A stretch of DNA of 64,000 nt from Flavobacterium hungaricum (GTDB lineage Bacteria > Bacteroidota > Bacteroidia > Flavobacteriales > Flavobacteriaceae). The DNA lies in assembly GCF_015182285.1 (NCBI RefSeq), contig NZ_PRDM01000002.1:1116001-1180000 (forward strand), in the 5' to 3' direction. This document shows, in pieces, positions 1 through 7,908 of the stretch. The position numbers and the translations under genes are program-made. The notes beneath the pieces were generated by a model. It saw only the letters and a list, made by a program, of their open reading frames with translations. It was not told where the DNA came from and made no database searches. Position 1 is the stretch's first letter. The number at the start of each line of letters is the position of its first letter.

Positions 1-497
1 CTTCTAATATTGATACCTGTATTTCTTGGATTTGAAGAATAAAGTTGTACTGAAGGAACTAATTCTTTAATACGATTCACATTAAAAGCTCCTGTTTGTT
101 CTGCTTGTTTTCCTGTAATTACAGAAATAGCAATAGGCACATCCTGAACTTTTTCGATTCTTCTTCTTGAAGAAACAACAACTTCAATAAGTTCATTTTC
201 TTCTTTAAGAGCAACTTGAATTGGATTTACCGGAATGGCAGTTAATTCAATTTCAGTTGTTTTATAACCAACGTATTGAATCAAAAGAGTCAATGGTAAT
301 CTTCCTTTAGAATCAATTACAAATTTACCGCTGTTGTCTGTAATCGCGCTGTTAGTAGTTCCTTTAATCACCACGTTTACGGCTTCTAAAGGTATATTTT
401 CGCTTGTTGTAACTACGCCTTCAACGTTTTGCGCAAATGAAATAGAGAAAGTTAAAAAGAATAATAGTGTAAAGATATTTTTTATAGATGTTTTCAT
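1..497 (-). CDS. TonB-dependent outer-membrane receptor, N-terminal part (cut by window edge)
   Basis: Translating the minus strand from the ATG at 497 gives an open frame to the window edge (165 complete codons). It starts with a signal peptide ending in SFAQ, continues with a carboxypeptidase-regulatory-like beta-sandwich of about 75 residues (pattern GVV...PLEAVNVVIKGT...TDNSGKF...YVGYKT), and then enters the TonB plug (IPIAISVITG-like segment, then ELVPSVQLYSSNPRNTGINIR). Such receptors take up substrates across the outer membrane using TonB energy. The substrate cannot be told from this part. The upstream Rrf2 regulator and Cys-ended small ORF suggest a link to sulfur or cysteine supply, which is inference. 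The barrel lies outside the window. Confidence 0.93.
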   Translation of the reverse strand, partial: MKTSIKNIFTLLFFLTFSISFAQNVEGVVTTSENIPLEAVNVVIKGTTNSAITDNSGKFVIDSKGRLPLTLLIQYVGYKTTEIELTAIPVNPIQVALKEENELIEVVVSSRRRIEKVQDVPIAISVITGKQAEQTGAFNVNRIKELVPSVQLYSSNPRNTGINIR

Positions 498-549
498 TTT
501 TATATTAAGTATATGTGATTAGTAGAATTTAAAATTATTTTTTTTAAAA

Positions 550-657
550 TCAACACATACACATTACAAATGAATTGCTTTTAACAGCTGCTAAAAGTCT
601 TGTTTGTTTGTTTTGCAAAATTTTTGATACACCAGATGGACTAAAATGTACTTTCAT
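550..657 (-). CDS. 35-aa putative leader peptide ending Met-Cys-Met-Cys
   Basis: A small ORF of 35 codons starts at ATG 657 and stops at TGA 550-552. It begins MKVHFSPSGVSK and ends SFVMCMC. It lies between the Rrf2-type regulator and the TonB receptor, 52 bases before the receptor start, and behind a TATATTTG promoter box. The closing Cys codons, position and size fit a cysteine-sensing leader peptide: ribosomes stalling at Cys codons when Cys-tRNA is scarce would change expression of the downstream genes. No clear intrinsic terminator is visible between this ORF and the receptor, so any mechanism could be translational or Rho-dependent. It could also be a small protein in its own right. Function is inferred. 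Confidence 0.6.
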   Translation of the reverse strand: MKVHFSPSGVSKILQNKQTRLLAAVKSNSFVMCMC

Positions 658-695
658 GTTAAAACTTTTGTAAATGGTTAGTTAAATATTTTGTG

Positions 696-733
696 CAAAT
701 ATAAATATTAATTCTATCGATTTACTAGGAATT
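696..733 (-). promoter_or_regulatory. Promoter and possible Rrf2 operator before the MCMC leader ORF
   Basis: On the minus strand TATATTTG (703-696) matches the Bacteroidota -7 box TAnnTTTG and sits 38 bases before the leader ATG. Just upstream, 710-733 has inverted ends AATTC...GAATT around a 14-base core. This is where a regulator covering the -33 region would bind. No good -33 TTTG is seen. The operator role is a guess from position next to the Rrf2 gene. Confidence 0.4.
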
Positions 734-746
734 AAAAAATATTTTT

Positions 747-1160
747 TTATTTTTTTACTAATGAGGCGATTGTGATGCCCTCCATAGCTTTTAAAGTTTT
801 GTCACGAATAAGCATTAAACCGTGGCGCAGACTGCATTCGTCCTCGGTTTTGCAATCAGAGCAAGGTTCGTAGAAGTTCAAAGAAGCACAAGGTAAAAGT
901 GCAATTGCACCGTCAAATAATCGGTGAATTTCTGCTAGAGTAATATCATTTTTTGATTTTATCAGATAATAACCGCCAAATTTTCCCTGCTTACTGCTAA
1001 CAAAACGACCGCGTTTTAGATCTAGTAAAATCTGTTCTAAAAACTTTTTAGGAATATTGGCTCCGTCAGCAATTTCTATCGTTCTAGAAATGTGATTTTC
1101 GTCTTGTTCTGCTAAATAAAGTAAGGCCTTAAGGGCGTATTTTGCTTTATGTGATAACAT
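747..1160 (-). CDS. Rrf2-family transcriptional regulator
   Basis: A 137-residue protein with the Rrf2 winged-helix pattern: MLSHKAKYALKALLYLA at the start, then a recognition region with IPKKFLEQILLDLKR and the wing GKFGGYYL. Cysteines at about 91, 100, 103 and 109 form the C-terminal cluster that in IscR/NsrR-type members binds an Fe-S cluster and in others senses thiols or cysteine. It is transcribed in the same direction as the MCMC leader ORF and TonB receptor that follow it, with an 89-base gap that holds its own promoter box. In Bacteroidota such regulators often sit by sulfur-assimilation genes; that this one does is inference because the window ends first. Confidence 0.88.
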   Translation of the reverse strand: MLSHKAKYALKALLYLAEQDENHISRTIEIADGANIPKKFLEQILLDLKRGRFVSSKQGKFGGYYLIKSKNDITLAEIHRLFDGAIALLPCASLNFYEPCSDCKTEDECSLRHGLMLIRDKTLKAMEGITIASLVKK

Positions 1161-1243
1161 CTATATTGAATTGTAAATTGTAAAAGTAAGATTTTTTAAA
1201 CTTGAAACCTAAAACAAAGAAAACTTGAAACAAAATTATTGTT

Positions 1244-2062
1244 TTACCAGCTGCCTCCAGAGCCTCCTCCAGAGAACCCGCCGCCGCCAAATCCACCGCC
1301 GAAACCGCCTCCGCCACCAGATGATCCGCCTCCAAAACCTCCGAAACCGCCGCCGCCGCTTCTTCCAAGATTACTTAAAATAATAACATCAAGAAGACTT
1401 GGTCCGCCGCCACTGCTGTTTCCAGAGTTACCGCCTCCGCGTTTGTTTCTAGAAAGTAAAATCAATATGATGACAATAATTACGATAAAAGGCAGGATAG
1501 GAAAACTTTGTCCTTTACTTTTTTTGCGTTCGCTCTTGTATTTGCCTTTAAAAACATCAAATAAGGCATCGGCACCTTTATCTAATCCTTTATAATAACT
1601 TCCTGCTTTAAACTCAGGAATAATAATATTTCGGGTTATCTCACCGCCAATTCCCGCAGTCAGCCTGTCTTCTAAACCATAACCAGGCGAAATCCAGATT
1701 TTTCTTTCGGTTTTGGCCAATAAAATCAAAACGCCGTTATCTTCTTTTGCCTGACCGATTCCCCATTCCTGCGCCCATTTTGGCGTAAGGATTCCGATGT
1801 CTTCTCCTTTTAAACTTTCGATAGTAATAACGACAATTTGAGTTGAGGTTGAGTCAGAATAACGAACTAGTTTTTCTTCCAGCTGCGTTTTTTCAGAAGC
1901 ACTCAAAACATTCGCGTAATCGTAAACAGAAGTCTGAAAACTTGGTTTTTTCGGAATATCAAATTGTGCAAAAACACTTGAAAAGGTAAAAAAAGCGATT
2001 AACAGAAAGGATAATTGAAAGATTCCTTTAGAATTGAAAGTTTTAAGAGTGGAAATTTTCAT
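1244..2062 (-). CDS. TPM-domain (YgcG-like) membrane protein with Gly-rich tail
   Basis: A 272-residue protein. An N-terminal signal peptide ends near VFAQ, followed by a TPM domain at about residues 40-165 (VYDYANVLS, QIVVITIESLKGEDI, WGIGQAKEDNGVLILLAK, GYGLEDRLT), a transmembrane segment near 192-210, and a C-terminal tail almost entirely Gly and Ser ending in GGSW. This is the usual YgcG layout. The family is envelope-anchored with no settled biochemical role, and is commonly paired with LemA, as here. It starts three bases after the stop of the preceding TPM gene, so the two are co-transcribed and probably translationally coupled. Confidence 0.9.
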   Translation of the reverse strand: MKISTLKTFNSKGIFQLSFLLIAFFTFSSVFAQFDIPKKPSFQTSVYDYANVLSASEKTQLEEKLVRYSDSTSTQIVVITIESLKGEDIGILTPKWAQEWGIGQAKEDNGVLILLAKTERKIWISPGYGLEDRLTAGIGGEITRNIIIPEFKAGSYYKGLDKGADALFDVFKGKYKSERKKSKGQSFPILPFIVIIVIILILLSRNKRGGGNSGNSSGGGPSLLDVIILSNLGRSGGGGFGGFGGGSSGGGGGFGGGFGGGGFSGGGSGGSW

Positions 2063-2065
2063 TAG

Positions 2066-2503
2066 TTATCCTTTAGAGATTTCATTAGATAATTCGTTTA
2101 CATCATCTTCAGATGAAGGGAAATATTTTTTCAATTGTTCACCGGCATTTAAAATCCCATCAACAATTCCTTGTTTAAATTTTCCCGCTTTAAAATGGCT
2201 GGTCATAATATCTTTGGTACAATCCCAAAAATCGTTAGAAACCAAATCATTAATTCCTTTGTCACCGCAGATCACAAAGTTTTTATCATCAACTGCAAAA
2301 TAGAGTAATACTCCATTTTTAAGACTTGTTTCATCCATTCGCAATTCATGAAAAACTTCTAAAGCTCGATCATAAGGAGCTTTAGAAGTTGTTTTTTCTA
2401 TATGTACTCTAATTTCGCCAGAAGTATTTGTTTCGGCTACGCGGATAGCTTCAACAATTTCTTGTTCTTCTTCTTTCGTTAAAAAATCTTCTACTTTTGA
2501 CAT
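2066..2503 (-). CDS. TPM-domain protein, short form
   Basis: A 145-residue protein consisting of little more than one TPM domain (INTSGEIRVHIEKTT-like strand, YDRALEVFHELRMDETSLKNGVLLYFAVDDK, then DKGINDLV). It lacks the signal peptide, membrane helix and Gly tail of its neighbour, so it may act in the cytoplasm or be held by partners. It lies between lemA and the long TPM gene, all on the minus strand with short gaps, forming a lemA-TPM-TPM operon. The specific activity is unknown. Confidence 0.88.
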   Translation of the reverse strand: MSKVEDFLTKEEEQEIVEAIRVAETNTSGEIRVHIEKTTSKAPYDRALEVFHELRMDETSLKNGVLLYFAVDDKNFVICGDKGINDLVSNDFWDCTKDIMTSHFKAGKFKQGIVDGILNAGEQLKKYFPSSEDDVNELSNEISKG

Positions 2504-2559
2504 GACTGATTTTAGAGTTTAGAGGGTTGATTTTAGATGTAACGTCTAAAATTTTTTTC

Positions 2560-3144
2560 TTAGAATTTTACTTCAACTGGTTTATCTGCTCCAGTAGAAG
2601 CTTCAAAATATGGTTTTTCTTTGTATTCACTCAAGAACCAATTGTTAGGAATCTTTAACACATAACCATTGTAAACTTGAACAGACTCATTAAAACGAGT
2701 TCTTGCAGTAAGAATCTGGTTTTCAGTACTTGCTAATTCGTCTTGTAATTTTAAGAAATTCTCGTTTGCTTTTAAAGTTGGATATTGTTCAACAGAAACC
2801 AATAATCTTGATAATGATGAAGATACACCGCTTTGCGCCTGATTAAATTCTTTTAATTGCTCAGGAGTTACGTTACTTGGATCAATTGTTACCGAAGTAG
2901 CTTTTGCACGAGCTTCTATTACTGCTGTTAAAGTCCCTTTTTCAAAATCTGCAGCGCCTTTTACCGTGTTTACTAAGTTCCCGATAAGATCGTTACGTCT
3001 TTGGTAAGCTGTTTGAACATTTCCCCATTCTTTATTTACTGCTTGACTGTGCTGTAATGCAGTGTTTTTAATTCCAATTGACCAAAAAGCAATTATCGCA
3101 ATCAGTGCAACAATAATTCCTACAGGGATTAACCATTTTTTCAT
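2560..3144 (-). CDS. lemA: LemA family protein
   Basis: A 194-residue protein of the usual LemA length. It has a single N-terminal membrane helix (KKWLIPVGIIVALIAIIAFW) followed by the long helical bundle: WGNVQTAYQRRNDLIGNLVNTVKGAA, then the helix ending QYPTLKANENFLKLQDELASTENQI, and YNGYVLKIPNNWF near the end, which is characteristic. The family sits in the inner membrane with a mostly periplasmic or cytoplasmic helical domain. Its role is unclear. It leads the lemA-TPM-TPM cluster. Confidence 0.95.
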   Translation of the reverse strand: MKKWLIPVGIIVALIAIIAFWSIGIKNTALQHSQAVNKEWGNVQTAYQRRNDLIGNLVNTVKGAADFEKGTLTAVIEARAKATSVTIDPSNVTPEQLKEFNQAQSGVSSSLSRLLVSVEQYPTLKANENFLKLQDELASTENQILTARTRFNESVQVYNGYVLKIPNNWFLSEYKEKPYFEASTGADKPVEVKF

Positions 3145-3177
3145 ATTAGTTTAATTTAAGTTTATTTCAATTTTTAA

Positions 3178-3510
3178 TTACAATTCGTTTTTGATGTCGT
3201 TTAATTGTGTTTTTATGGATTCTAATTTACGGATTATTTCGAATTTATCTAATGTTTTCTTCTGACCTTCCTTTAAGTGAATTTTAGCTCCCTCGAGTGT
3301 AAAGCCTCTTTCTTTTACCAAATGATAAATCAGCTGTAAATTAGTAATATCATCCGGCGTGAACATCCTGTTTCCTTTGGCATTTTTTTTCGGTTTCAGG
3401 ATATCAAATTCACTGTCCCAAAATCGTATTAATGATGCATTGACATTAAAAGCTTTGGCAACTTCGCCAATGCTGTAATATCTTTTGTCTTTGGAAAGTT
3501 CAATATGCAT
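3178..3510 (-). CDS. MerR-family transcriptional regulator (small)
   Basis: A 110-residue protein with an N-terminal MerR helix-turn-helix: YYSIGEVAKAFNVNASLIRFWDSEF, then the wing LKPKKNAKGNRMFTPDDI and a helix with LVKERGFTLEGAKIHL. After residue 85 only a short coiled dimerisation helix remains, with no effector domain and no metal-binding cysteines. This small form is common in Bacteroidota. It is followed at 33 bases by lemA and preceded at 49 bases by the M23 peptidase gene, all on the minus strand, so it could control envelope genes. The target is unknown. Confidence 0.9.
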   Translation of the reverse strand: MHIELSKDKRYYSIGEVAKAFNVNASLIRFWDSEFDILKPKKNAKGNRMFTPDDITNLQLIYHLVKERGFTLEGAKIHLKEGQKKTLDKFEIIRKLESIKTQLNDIKNEL

Positions 3511-3559
3511 GATTTGTTTTTTTCTTATTTATTTCAAAATTACTATTTTTTTAACAATA

Positions 3560-4537
3560 CTAATCTAATGATTGATTTTCTTGGTTTGCCATTTGTGAAA
3601 TTGCAATATATTCTACAGCCGAAATATTTCCGTAATAAAAATTCAACGGATTGACTACTTTTCCATCTTTATGCACTTCGTAATGACAATGCGGTCCTTC
3701 AGATCTTCCTGTGCTTCCTACATAACCAATTACATCGCCGCGTTTTACTTTCTGCCCAGGACGACAATTGTATTTGCTCAAATGCGCGTACAAACTTTCG
3801 TATCCAAAACCATGCCTGATTACAACATGATTTCCGTAGCCAGAAGCCGTATTATCGGCTCTTTCTACTACGCCGTCGCCAGTGGCATAAATCGGAGCGC
3901 CGGTGTTGGCCGTAAAATCCATCCCGTTGTGCATTTTTCGCACTTTCGTGAAAGGGTCAATACGGTACCCGAAACCAGAAGCAACACGTTTCAAATTCTC
4001 ATTCTGCACCGGCTGGATTGCCGGAATGGCTAATAACAAATTCTCTTTAGCTCCAGCTAATTTTAAAATTTCATCCAGAGATTTAGACTGAATGGCTAAC
4101 TGCTTAGAAAGTTTGTCAACTCTTTTAGTCGTGTTTAATACCAGCTGCGAATTATTGTATCCTTCCAGTGCTTTGTATCTTTCAGGATTTCTGAAACCGG
4201 CTTTTCTAATAGAATCTGGAATTTCTGTTTTATTAAAATAAACGCGGTAAATATTATTGTCTCTTTCTTCTAAGGCGTCTGCTGCTTCATCAATTGCGTC
4301 TAGTTTTTTATTTAAAATAGCATATTGCAGTTTTAAATTTTCAATTTCACGTGCTTGTAAACGATCTTTGGGAGTTTCAAAATAAGGAGTGTTAATCAAT
4401 AATACAAAAACTAAAAAACCGAACAACGCCGAAGCTACTAAAAACAGTAATGCATAACCTATTTTTATTCTTTTTCTGGTTTTTATTTTCGTATAAGCCA
4501 GATTTTCTGAGTCGTAATAATATTTTACTTTCGCCAT
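3560..4537 (-). CDS. M23/LytM-type peptidoglycan endopeptidase, membrane anchored
   Basis: A 325-residue protein with a short cytoplasmic N-terminus, one membrane helix at about 27-50, a coiled-coil stretch (ENLKLQYAILNKKLDAIDEAADALEERD region) and a C-terminal LytM domain at about 185-300. The zinc site is visible: HNGMDF (H-x3-D) and the GPHCHYEV motif (H-x-H), with the YAHLSK segment between. It probably cleaves peptide cross-links during growth or division, or, like EnvC/NlpD, activates amidases; since the metal ligands are intact, direct activity is likely. A minus-strand TAAATTTG box at 4585-4592 is a candidate promoter. Confidence 0.94.
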   Translation of the reverse strand: MAKVKYYYDSENLAYTKIKTRKRIKIGYALLFLVASALFGFLVFVLLINTPYFETPKDRLQAREIENLKLQYAILNKKLDAIDEAADALEERDNNIYRVYFNKTEIPDSIRKAGFRNPERYKALEGYNNSQLVLNTTKRVDKLSKQLAIQSKSLDEILKLAGAKENLLLAIPAIQPVQNENLKRVASGFGYRIDPFTKVRKMHNGMDFTANTGAPIYATGDGVVERADNTASGYGNHVVIRHGFGYESLYAHLSKYNCRPGQKVKRGDVIGYVGSTGRSEGPHCHYEVHKDGKVVNPLNFYYGNISAVEYIAISQMANQENQSLD

Positions 4538-4584
4538 ATTTTAAAATACCCTATTTTTGCAGCTTGTAAAAACTAGTTAGTCGA

Positions 4585-4592
4585 CAAATTTA
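4585..4592 (-). promoter_or_regulatory. Candidate promoter -7 box for the M23 peptidase gene
   Basis: Minus-strand TAAATTTG matches TAnnTTTG and lies 48 bases before the M23 ATG. On the plus strand a TATTTTTG at 4552-4559 could likewise serve alaS with a long leader; this is weaker. Confidence 0.4.
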
Positions 4593-4783
4593 CTAAATGT
4601 TACGGTCGTTAACTGCTTTTTTTCAAGATTAAAATAATTAGATAATTGAGTCAATTAGATAATTAGATAATGAATAAAGTAAATGATTTATTGCTTAGAC
4701 TATGAGTTTTTCAATTTAAATTTTCTAATTCTCACATTATCAAATTGGCAAATTAATAAAAGATACATTTTCTTAATTACAAT

Positions 4784-7432
4784 ATGAAATCACAAGACGT
4801 ACGTAAACAATTTCTAGACTTTTTTAAAAGCAATGGGCACTTAATTGTTCCATCGGCTCCTATCGTCCTTAAAGACGATCCAACTCTTATGTTCAATAAC
4901 TCGGGAATGGCCCAGTTTAAAGAATTTTTCTTAGGGAATGGAACTCCAAAAAGTAAAAGAATAGCCGATACGCAAAAATGTCTTCGTGTTTCAGGAAAAC
5001 ATAACGACCTTGAAGATGTAGGTTTTGACACCTATCACCATACGATGTTTGAGATGCTTGGAAACTGGTCTTTTGGAGATTATTTCAAAAAAGAAGCCAT
5101 CAATTGGGCTTGGCAGTTACTGACAGAAGTTTATAAAATTCCAAAAGAAAATCTGTATGTTTCGGTTTTTGAAGGAAGTAAAGAAGATAATGTTCCTTTT
5201 GATCAGGAAGCTTGGGATATCTGGAAAACATTAATTGATGAAGACCGAATTATCCTTGGAAACAAAAAAGATAATTTCTGGGAAATGGGAGATCAGGGAC
5301 CATGCGGACCTTGTTCTGAAATTCACGTTGATTTACGTCCGGAAGCTGAAAAAGCATTAGTTACAGGGAAAAGTCTGGTAAACAACGATCACCCGCAGGT
5401 AGTTGAAATCTGGAATAATGTATTCATGGAATTCAACCGTAAAGCAGATGGATCTTTGGAAAAACTTCCGGCACAACACGTTGATACCGGAATGGGATTT
5501 GAGCGTTTGTGTATGGCTTTGCAAGGAAAAACATCCAATTATGATACGGATGTTTTTACACCGCTTATCGAAAAAGTGGAGCAGATTACAGGTTTAAAAT
5601 ATACTCCAAACGATGTCACTCTGAGCGGAGTCGAAGAGTCAGAAGAACAAGATAAAACTAATATTGCGATTCGTGTAGTGGTAGATCACGTTCGTGCGGT
5701 TGCGTTTGCAATTGCCGACGGACAATTACCATCAAACACAGGAGCTGGTTATGTAATACGCAGAATTTTGCGTCGTGCTATTCGTTACGGATTTACATTT
5801 TTAGGCACAAAAGAGCCTTTTATTAACAAATTGGTTGAGGTTTTAGCAAACCAAATGGGCGAGTTTTTCCCAGAGATCAAATCGCAGCAGCAATTGGTTA
5901 CCAACGTAATTCGCGAAGAAGAAGCTTCTTTCTTAAGAACATTAGATCAAGGACTGCAGTTGTTAGAGAATGTTGTGAATGAAACTTCTGGAAAAGAGGT
6001 TTCTGGAGCTAAAGTTTTTGAATTGTATGATACTTTTGGTTTCCCGAAAGATTTAACAGCTTTGATTCTAAAGGAAAAAGGATTCTTTTTTAATGAAGAA
6101 GAATTTGAAGTTGAATTACAAAAACAAAAAGCACGTTCCCGCGCTGCTTCTGAAGTTTCTACAGAAGACTGGAATGTTTTAATTCCTGGAAATGTAGAAA
6201 CATTTGTAGGTTATGATAAAACTGAAAATGAAGTAAAAATTACGCGTATCAGAAAAGTAGATTCTAAAAAAGACGGTATTTTGTACCAAATCGTTTTAGA
6301 TAATACGCCATTTTATCCAGAAGGAGGAGGACAAGTTGGTGATAAAGGAACGTTGGTTTCTGCAAACGAAACAATTGAAATTATTGATACGAAGAAAGAA
6401 AACAACTTAATTCTGCATTTTGCAAAACAACTTCCAGAAAATATTGAAGCAGGTTTTGCTGCAAAAGTAAATACCGATTTAAGAACATCGACTTCAAAAA
6501 ATCACTCGGCTACGCACTTGATGCATTTGGCTTTGAGAAACATTTTGGGAACTCACGTAGAACAAAAAGGTTCATTGGTAAATCCAAATTACTTACGTTT
6601 TGACTTTTCTCATTTCAGTAAAGTTTCTGATGATGAAATTAAGCAGGTAGAAGCTTCTGTTAACGCTCAAATCGAAGCGCAGCTGCAATTGGTAGAACAC
6701 AGAAACATTCCGATTAAAGAAGCTTTAGATAAAGGCGCAATGGCTTTATTCGGCGAAAAATACGGAGACAATGTCCGTATGATTGAGTTTGGAGAAAGTA
6801 AAGAATTATGCGGTGGTATTCACGTAAAAAATACCTCAGACATCTGGCATTTCAAAATCATTTCTGAAGGTGCTGTAGCGGCAGGAATTCGTCGTATTGA
6901 AGCGATTACTGGTGATGCAGTTAAGAACTTCTATGTAAGTCAGGAAAATACATTAGCAGAGATAAAAGAAACACTAAAAAATCCGCAGGATATTTTAAAA
7001 TCGGTTGCATCACTTCAAGATGATAATGTAAAATTGAAGAAACAAGTGGAGCAGTTGTTAAAAGAAAAAGTAAATGCTTTAAAATCTGTTTTAGAAAATG
7101 ATTTCCAAGAAGTAAACGGCGTAAATTTCCTTGCAAAACAAGTAGATTTAAGCATGGCTTCGACTAAAGATTTAGCACAGGCAATTGGAAGTTCTAAACC
7201 AAACGCATTTGTTTTCTTAGCTTCTATTGAAGACGGTCAGCCAAATATTCACTGCTACATCACAAAAGAATTAGCAGCAGCAAAAGGTTTAAACGCGAAT
7301 GCAGTGATTAAAGAATTAGGGAAATACATCGACGGAAATGGAGGAGGACAGCCTTTCTTCGCTTCTGGAAAAGGTAAAAACGCTGATGGAATTGCTGAGG
7401 CTTTGGCTAAAGCAATTGAATTTTTGAATTAA
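4784..7432 (+). CDS. alaS: Alanyl-tRNA synthetase
   Basis: An 882-residue protein with the full AlaRS layout. The class II catalytic core is at the start ([34 protein letters not shown]), then the tRNA-recognition region ([15 protein letters not shown]), the editing domain with its zinc-site motifs (HSATHLMH and CGGIHVKNT), and a C-terminal oligomerisation domain rich in Gly near the end ([14 protein letters not shown]). It charges tRNA-Ala and removes mischarged Ser and Gly. Residues near 277-289 ([10 protein letters not shown]) are encoded by a sequence that matches a widespread intergenic REP element; see the separate entry. It is a stand-alone gene flanked by repeat-rich spacers. Confidence 0.98.
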   Translation: MKSQDVRKQFLDFFKSNGHLIVPSAPIVLKDDPTLMFNNSGMAQFKEFFLGNGTPKSKRIADTQKCLRVSGKHNDLEDVGFDTYHHTMFEMLGNWSFGDYFKKEAINWAWQLLTEVYKIPKENLYVSVFEGSKEDNVPFDQEAWDIWKTLIDEDRIILGNKKDNFWEMGDQGPCGPCSEIHVDLRPEAEKALVTGKSLVNNDHPQVVEIWNNVFMEFNRKADGSLEKLPAQHVDTGMGFERLCMALQGKTSNYDTDVFTPLIEKVEQITGLKYTPNDVTLSGVEESEEQDKTNIAIRVVVDHVRAVAFAIADGQLPSNTGAGYVIRRILRRAIRYGFTFLGTKEPFINKLVEVLANQMGEFFPEIKSQQQLVTNVIREEEASFLRTLDQGLQLLENVVNETSGKEVSGAKVFELYDTFGFPKDLTALILKEKGFFFNEEEFEVELQKQKARSRAASEVSTEDWNVLIPGNVETFVGYDKTENEVKITRIRKVDSKKDGILYQIVLDNTPFYPEGGGQVGDKGTLVSANETIEIIDTKKENNLILHFAKQLPENIEAGFAAKVNTDLRTSTSKNHSATHLMHLALRNILGTHVEQKGSLVNPNYLRFDFSHFSKVSDDEIKQVEASVNAQIEAQLQLVEHRNIPIKEALDKGAMALFGEKYGDNVRMIEFGESKELCGGIHVKNTSDIWHFKIISEGAVAAGIRRIEAITGDAVKNFYVSQENTLAEIKETLKNPQDILKSVASLQDDNVKLKKQVEQLLKEKVNALKSVLENDFQEVNGVNFLAKQVDLSMASTKDLAQAIGSSKPNAFVFLASIEDGQPNIHCYITKELAAAKGLNANAVIKELGKYIDGNGGGQPFFASGKGKNADGIAEALAKAIEFLN
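5614..5640 (+). repeat. REP-like palindromic sequence inside the alaS reading frame
   Basis: The sequence TGTCACTCTGAGCGGAGTCG, followed by AAGAGTC, has pairing ends (ACTCT...AGAGT) and is a close variant of the palindrome TGTCACCCTGAGCGGAGTCG that I know as a common intergenic repeat in flavobacterial and other genomes. Here it is translated in frame as about VTLSGVEES, between the catalytic and tRNA-recognition parts of AlaRS. The resemblance is from memory of such repeats; no search was run. Confidence 0.55.
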
Positions 7433-7482
7433 AGATACTAAGGGTCTAAGGTTCTAAGTTGCTAAGATTCTAAGATTTTAAA
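7433..7482 (+). repeat. Degenerate period-8 tandem repeat (CTAAGNNN), copy 1
   Basis: Directly after the alaS stop, CTAAG recurs every 8 bases: CTAAGGGT, CTAAGGTT, CTAAGTTG, CTAAGATT, CTAAGATT-like. The same octamer in the opposite orientation fills 7801-7905. Function unknown. Confidence 0.75.
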
Positions 7483-7496
7483 ATTATAGATAAAGT

Positions 7497-7532
7497 AAAC
7501 CCGACAGGCTTTTAAAACCTGTCGGGTTTTGT
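7497..7532. terminator. Hairpin AAACCCGACAGG / CCTGTCGGGTTT after alaS
   Basis: Perfect 12-bp arms around a 9-base loop, followed by T residues; an intrinsic terminator for alaS. Nearly the same hairpin occurs at 40662-40695, so it belongs to a repeated terminator-like element. Confidence 0.85.
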
Positions 7533-7560
7533 GTTTATATATTTATTTTTTCTCATTTTA

Positions 7561-7660
7561 TGTCATTTCGACGAAGGAGAAATCTCCGCGAGAAGCTCGA
7601 CAAAGATTGGATTCAAATTGCGGAGTTACTTGCGGAGATTTCTCCTTCGTCGAAATGACA
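7561..7660. repeat. 100-bp MITE-like palindromic element, copy 1
   Basis: The element has perfect 29-bp inverted ends at 7561-7589 and 7632-7660, beginning TGTCATTTCGACGAAGGAGA, around a 42-base centre. A second copy (99 bp, ends identical over 27 bp) is at 21259-21357. No ORF, and no clear target-site duplication. Non-autonomous, intergenic; likely mobilised in trans or spread as a REP-type unit. Confidence 0.85.
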
Positions 7661-7719
7661 AATAGTAGGTTTGTTAGGTTCTCTTAATAAAAAACTCAAA
7701 TCAATAGCAGGTTAAAAGA

Positions 7720-7759
7720 AAAGGCTTTAGCCAAACTATTACGTTTGGCTAAAGCCTTT
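7720..7759. repeat. Perfect 17-bp hairpin AAAGGCTTTAGCCAAAC
   Basis: Arms 7720-7736 and 7743-7759 pair perfectly around a 6-base loop. T-runs beyond the arms are short, so it may be a palindromic repeat rather than a true terminator. It is one of four separate structured elements in the alaS-ABC spacer (7433-7908). Confidence 0.75.
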
Positions 7760-7800
7760 CAGCTTTATTTATAATGCATCCAGCTAAACCTGGACACTAT

Positions 7801-7905
7801 TCAAAACTTAGTATCTCAGAAACTTAGCAATTTAGCAACTTAGAATCTCAGAAACTTAGAATCTTAGCAGCTTAGAACCTTAGTAACTCAGCAACTCAGA
7901 ACCTT
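7801..7905. repeat. Degenerate period-8 tandem repeat, copy 2 (about 13 units)
   Basis: Successive octamers AACTTAGT, ATCTCAGA, AACTTAGC, AATTTAGC, AACTTAGA, ATCTCAGA and so on run to just before the ABC transporter stop. The strand is the reverse of copy 1, so read from each neighbouring gene's 3' end the motif is CTAAGNNN after alaS and, on the other strand, again CTAAG after the position where the ABC gene ends. Confidence 0.8.
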
Positions 7906-7908
7906 CAA

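Noticed and set aside
1239-1595. Pro-rich 118-codon ORF on the plus strand
   Set aside because: It is the antisense image of the Gly-rich tail of the TPM-domain gene.
3671-4033. 120-codon plus-strand ORF across the M23 peptidase
   Set aside because: It is antisense to the clearly conserved LytM domain.
7801-7905. CRISPR array
   Set aside because: The unit is 8 bases and degenerate, with no 20-40 base direct repeats or spacers, and no cas genes are present.
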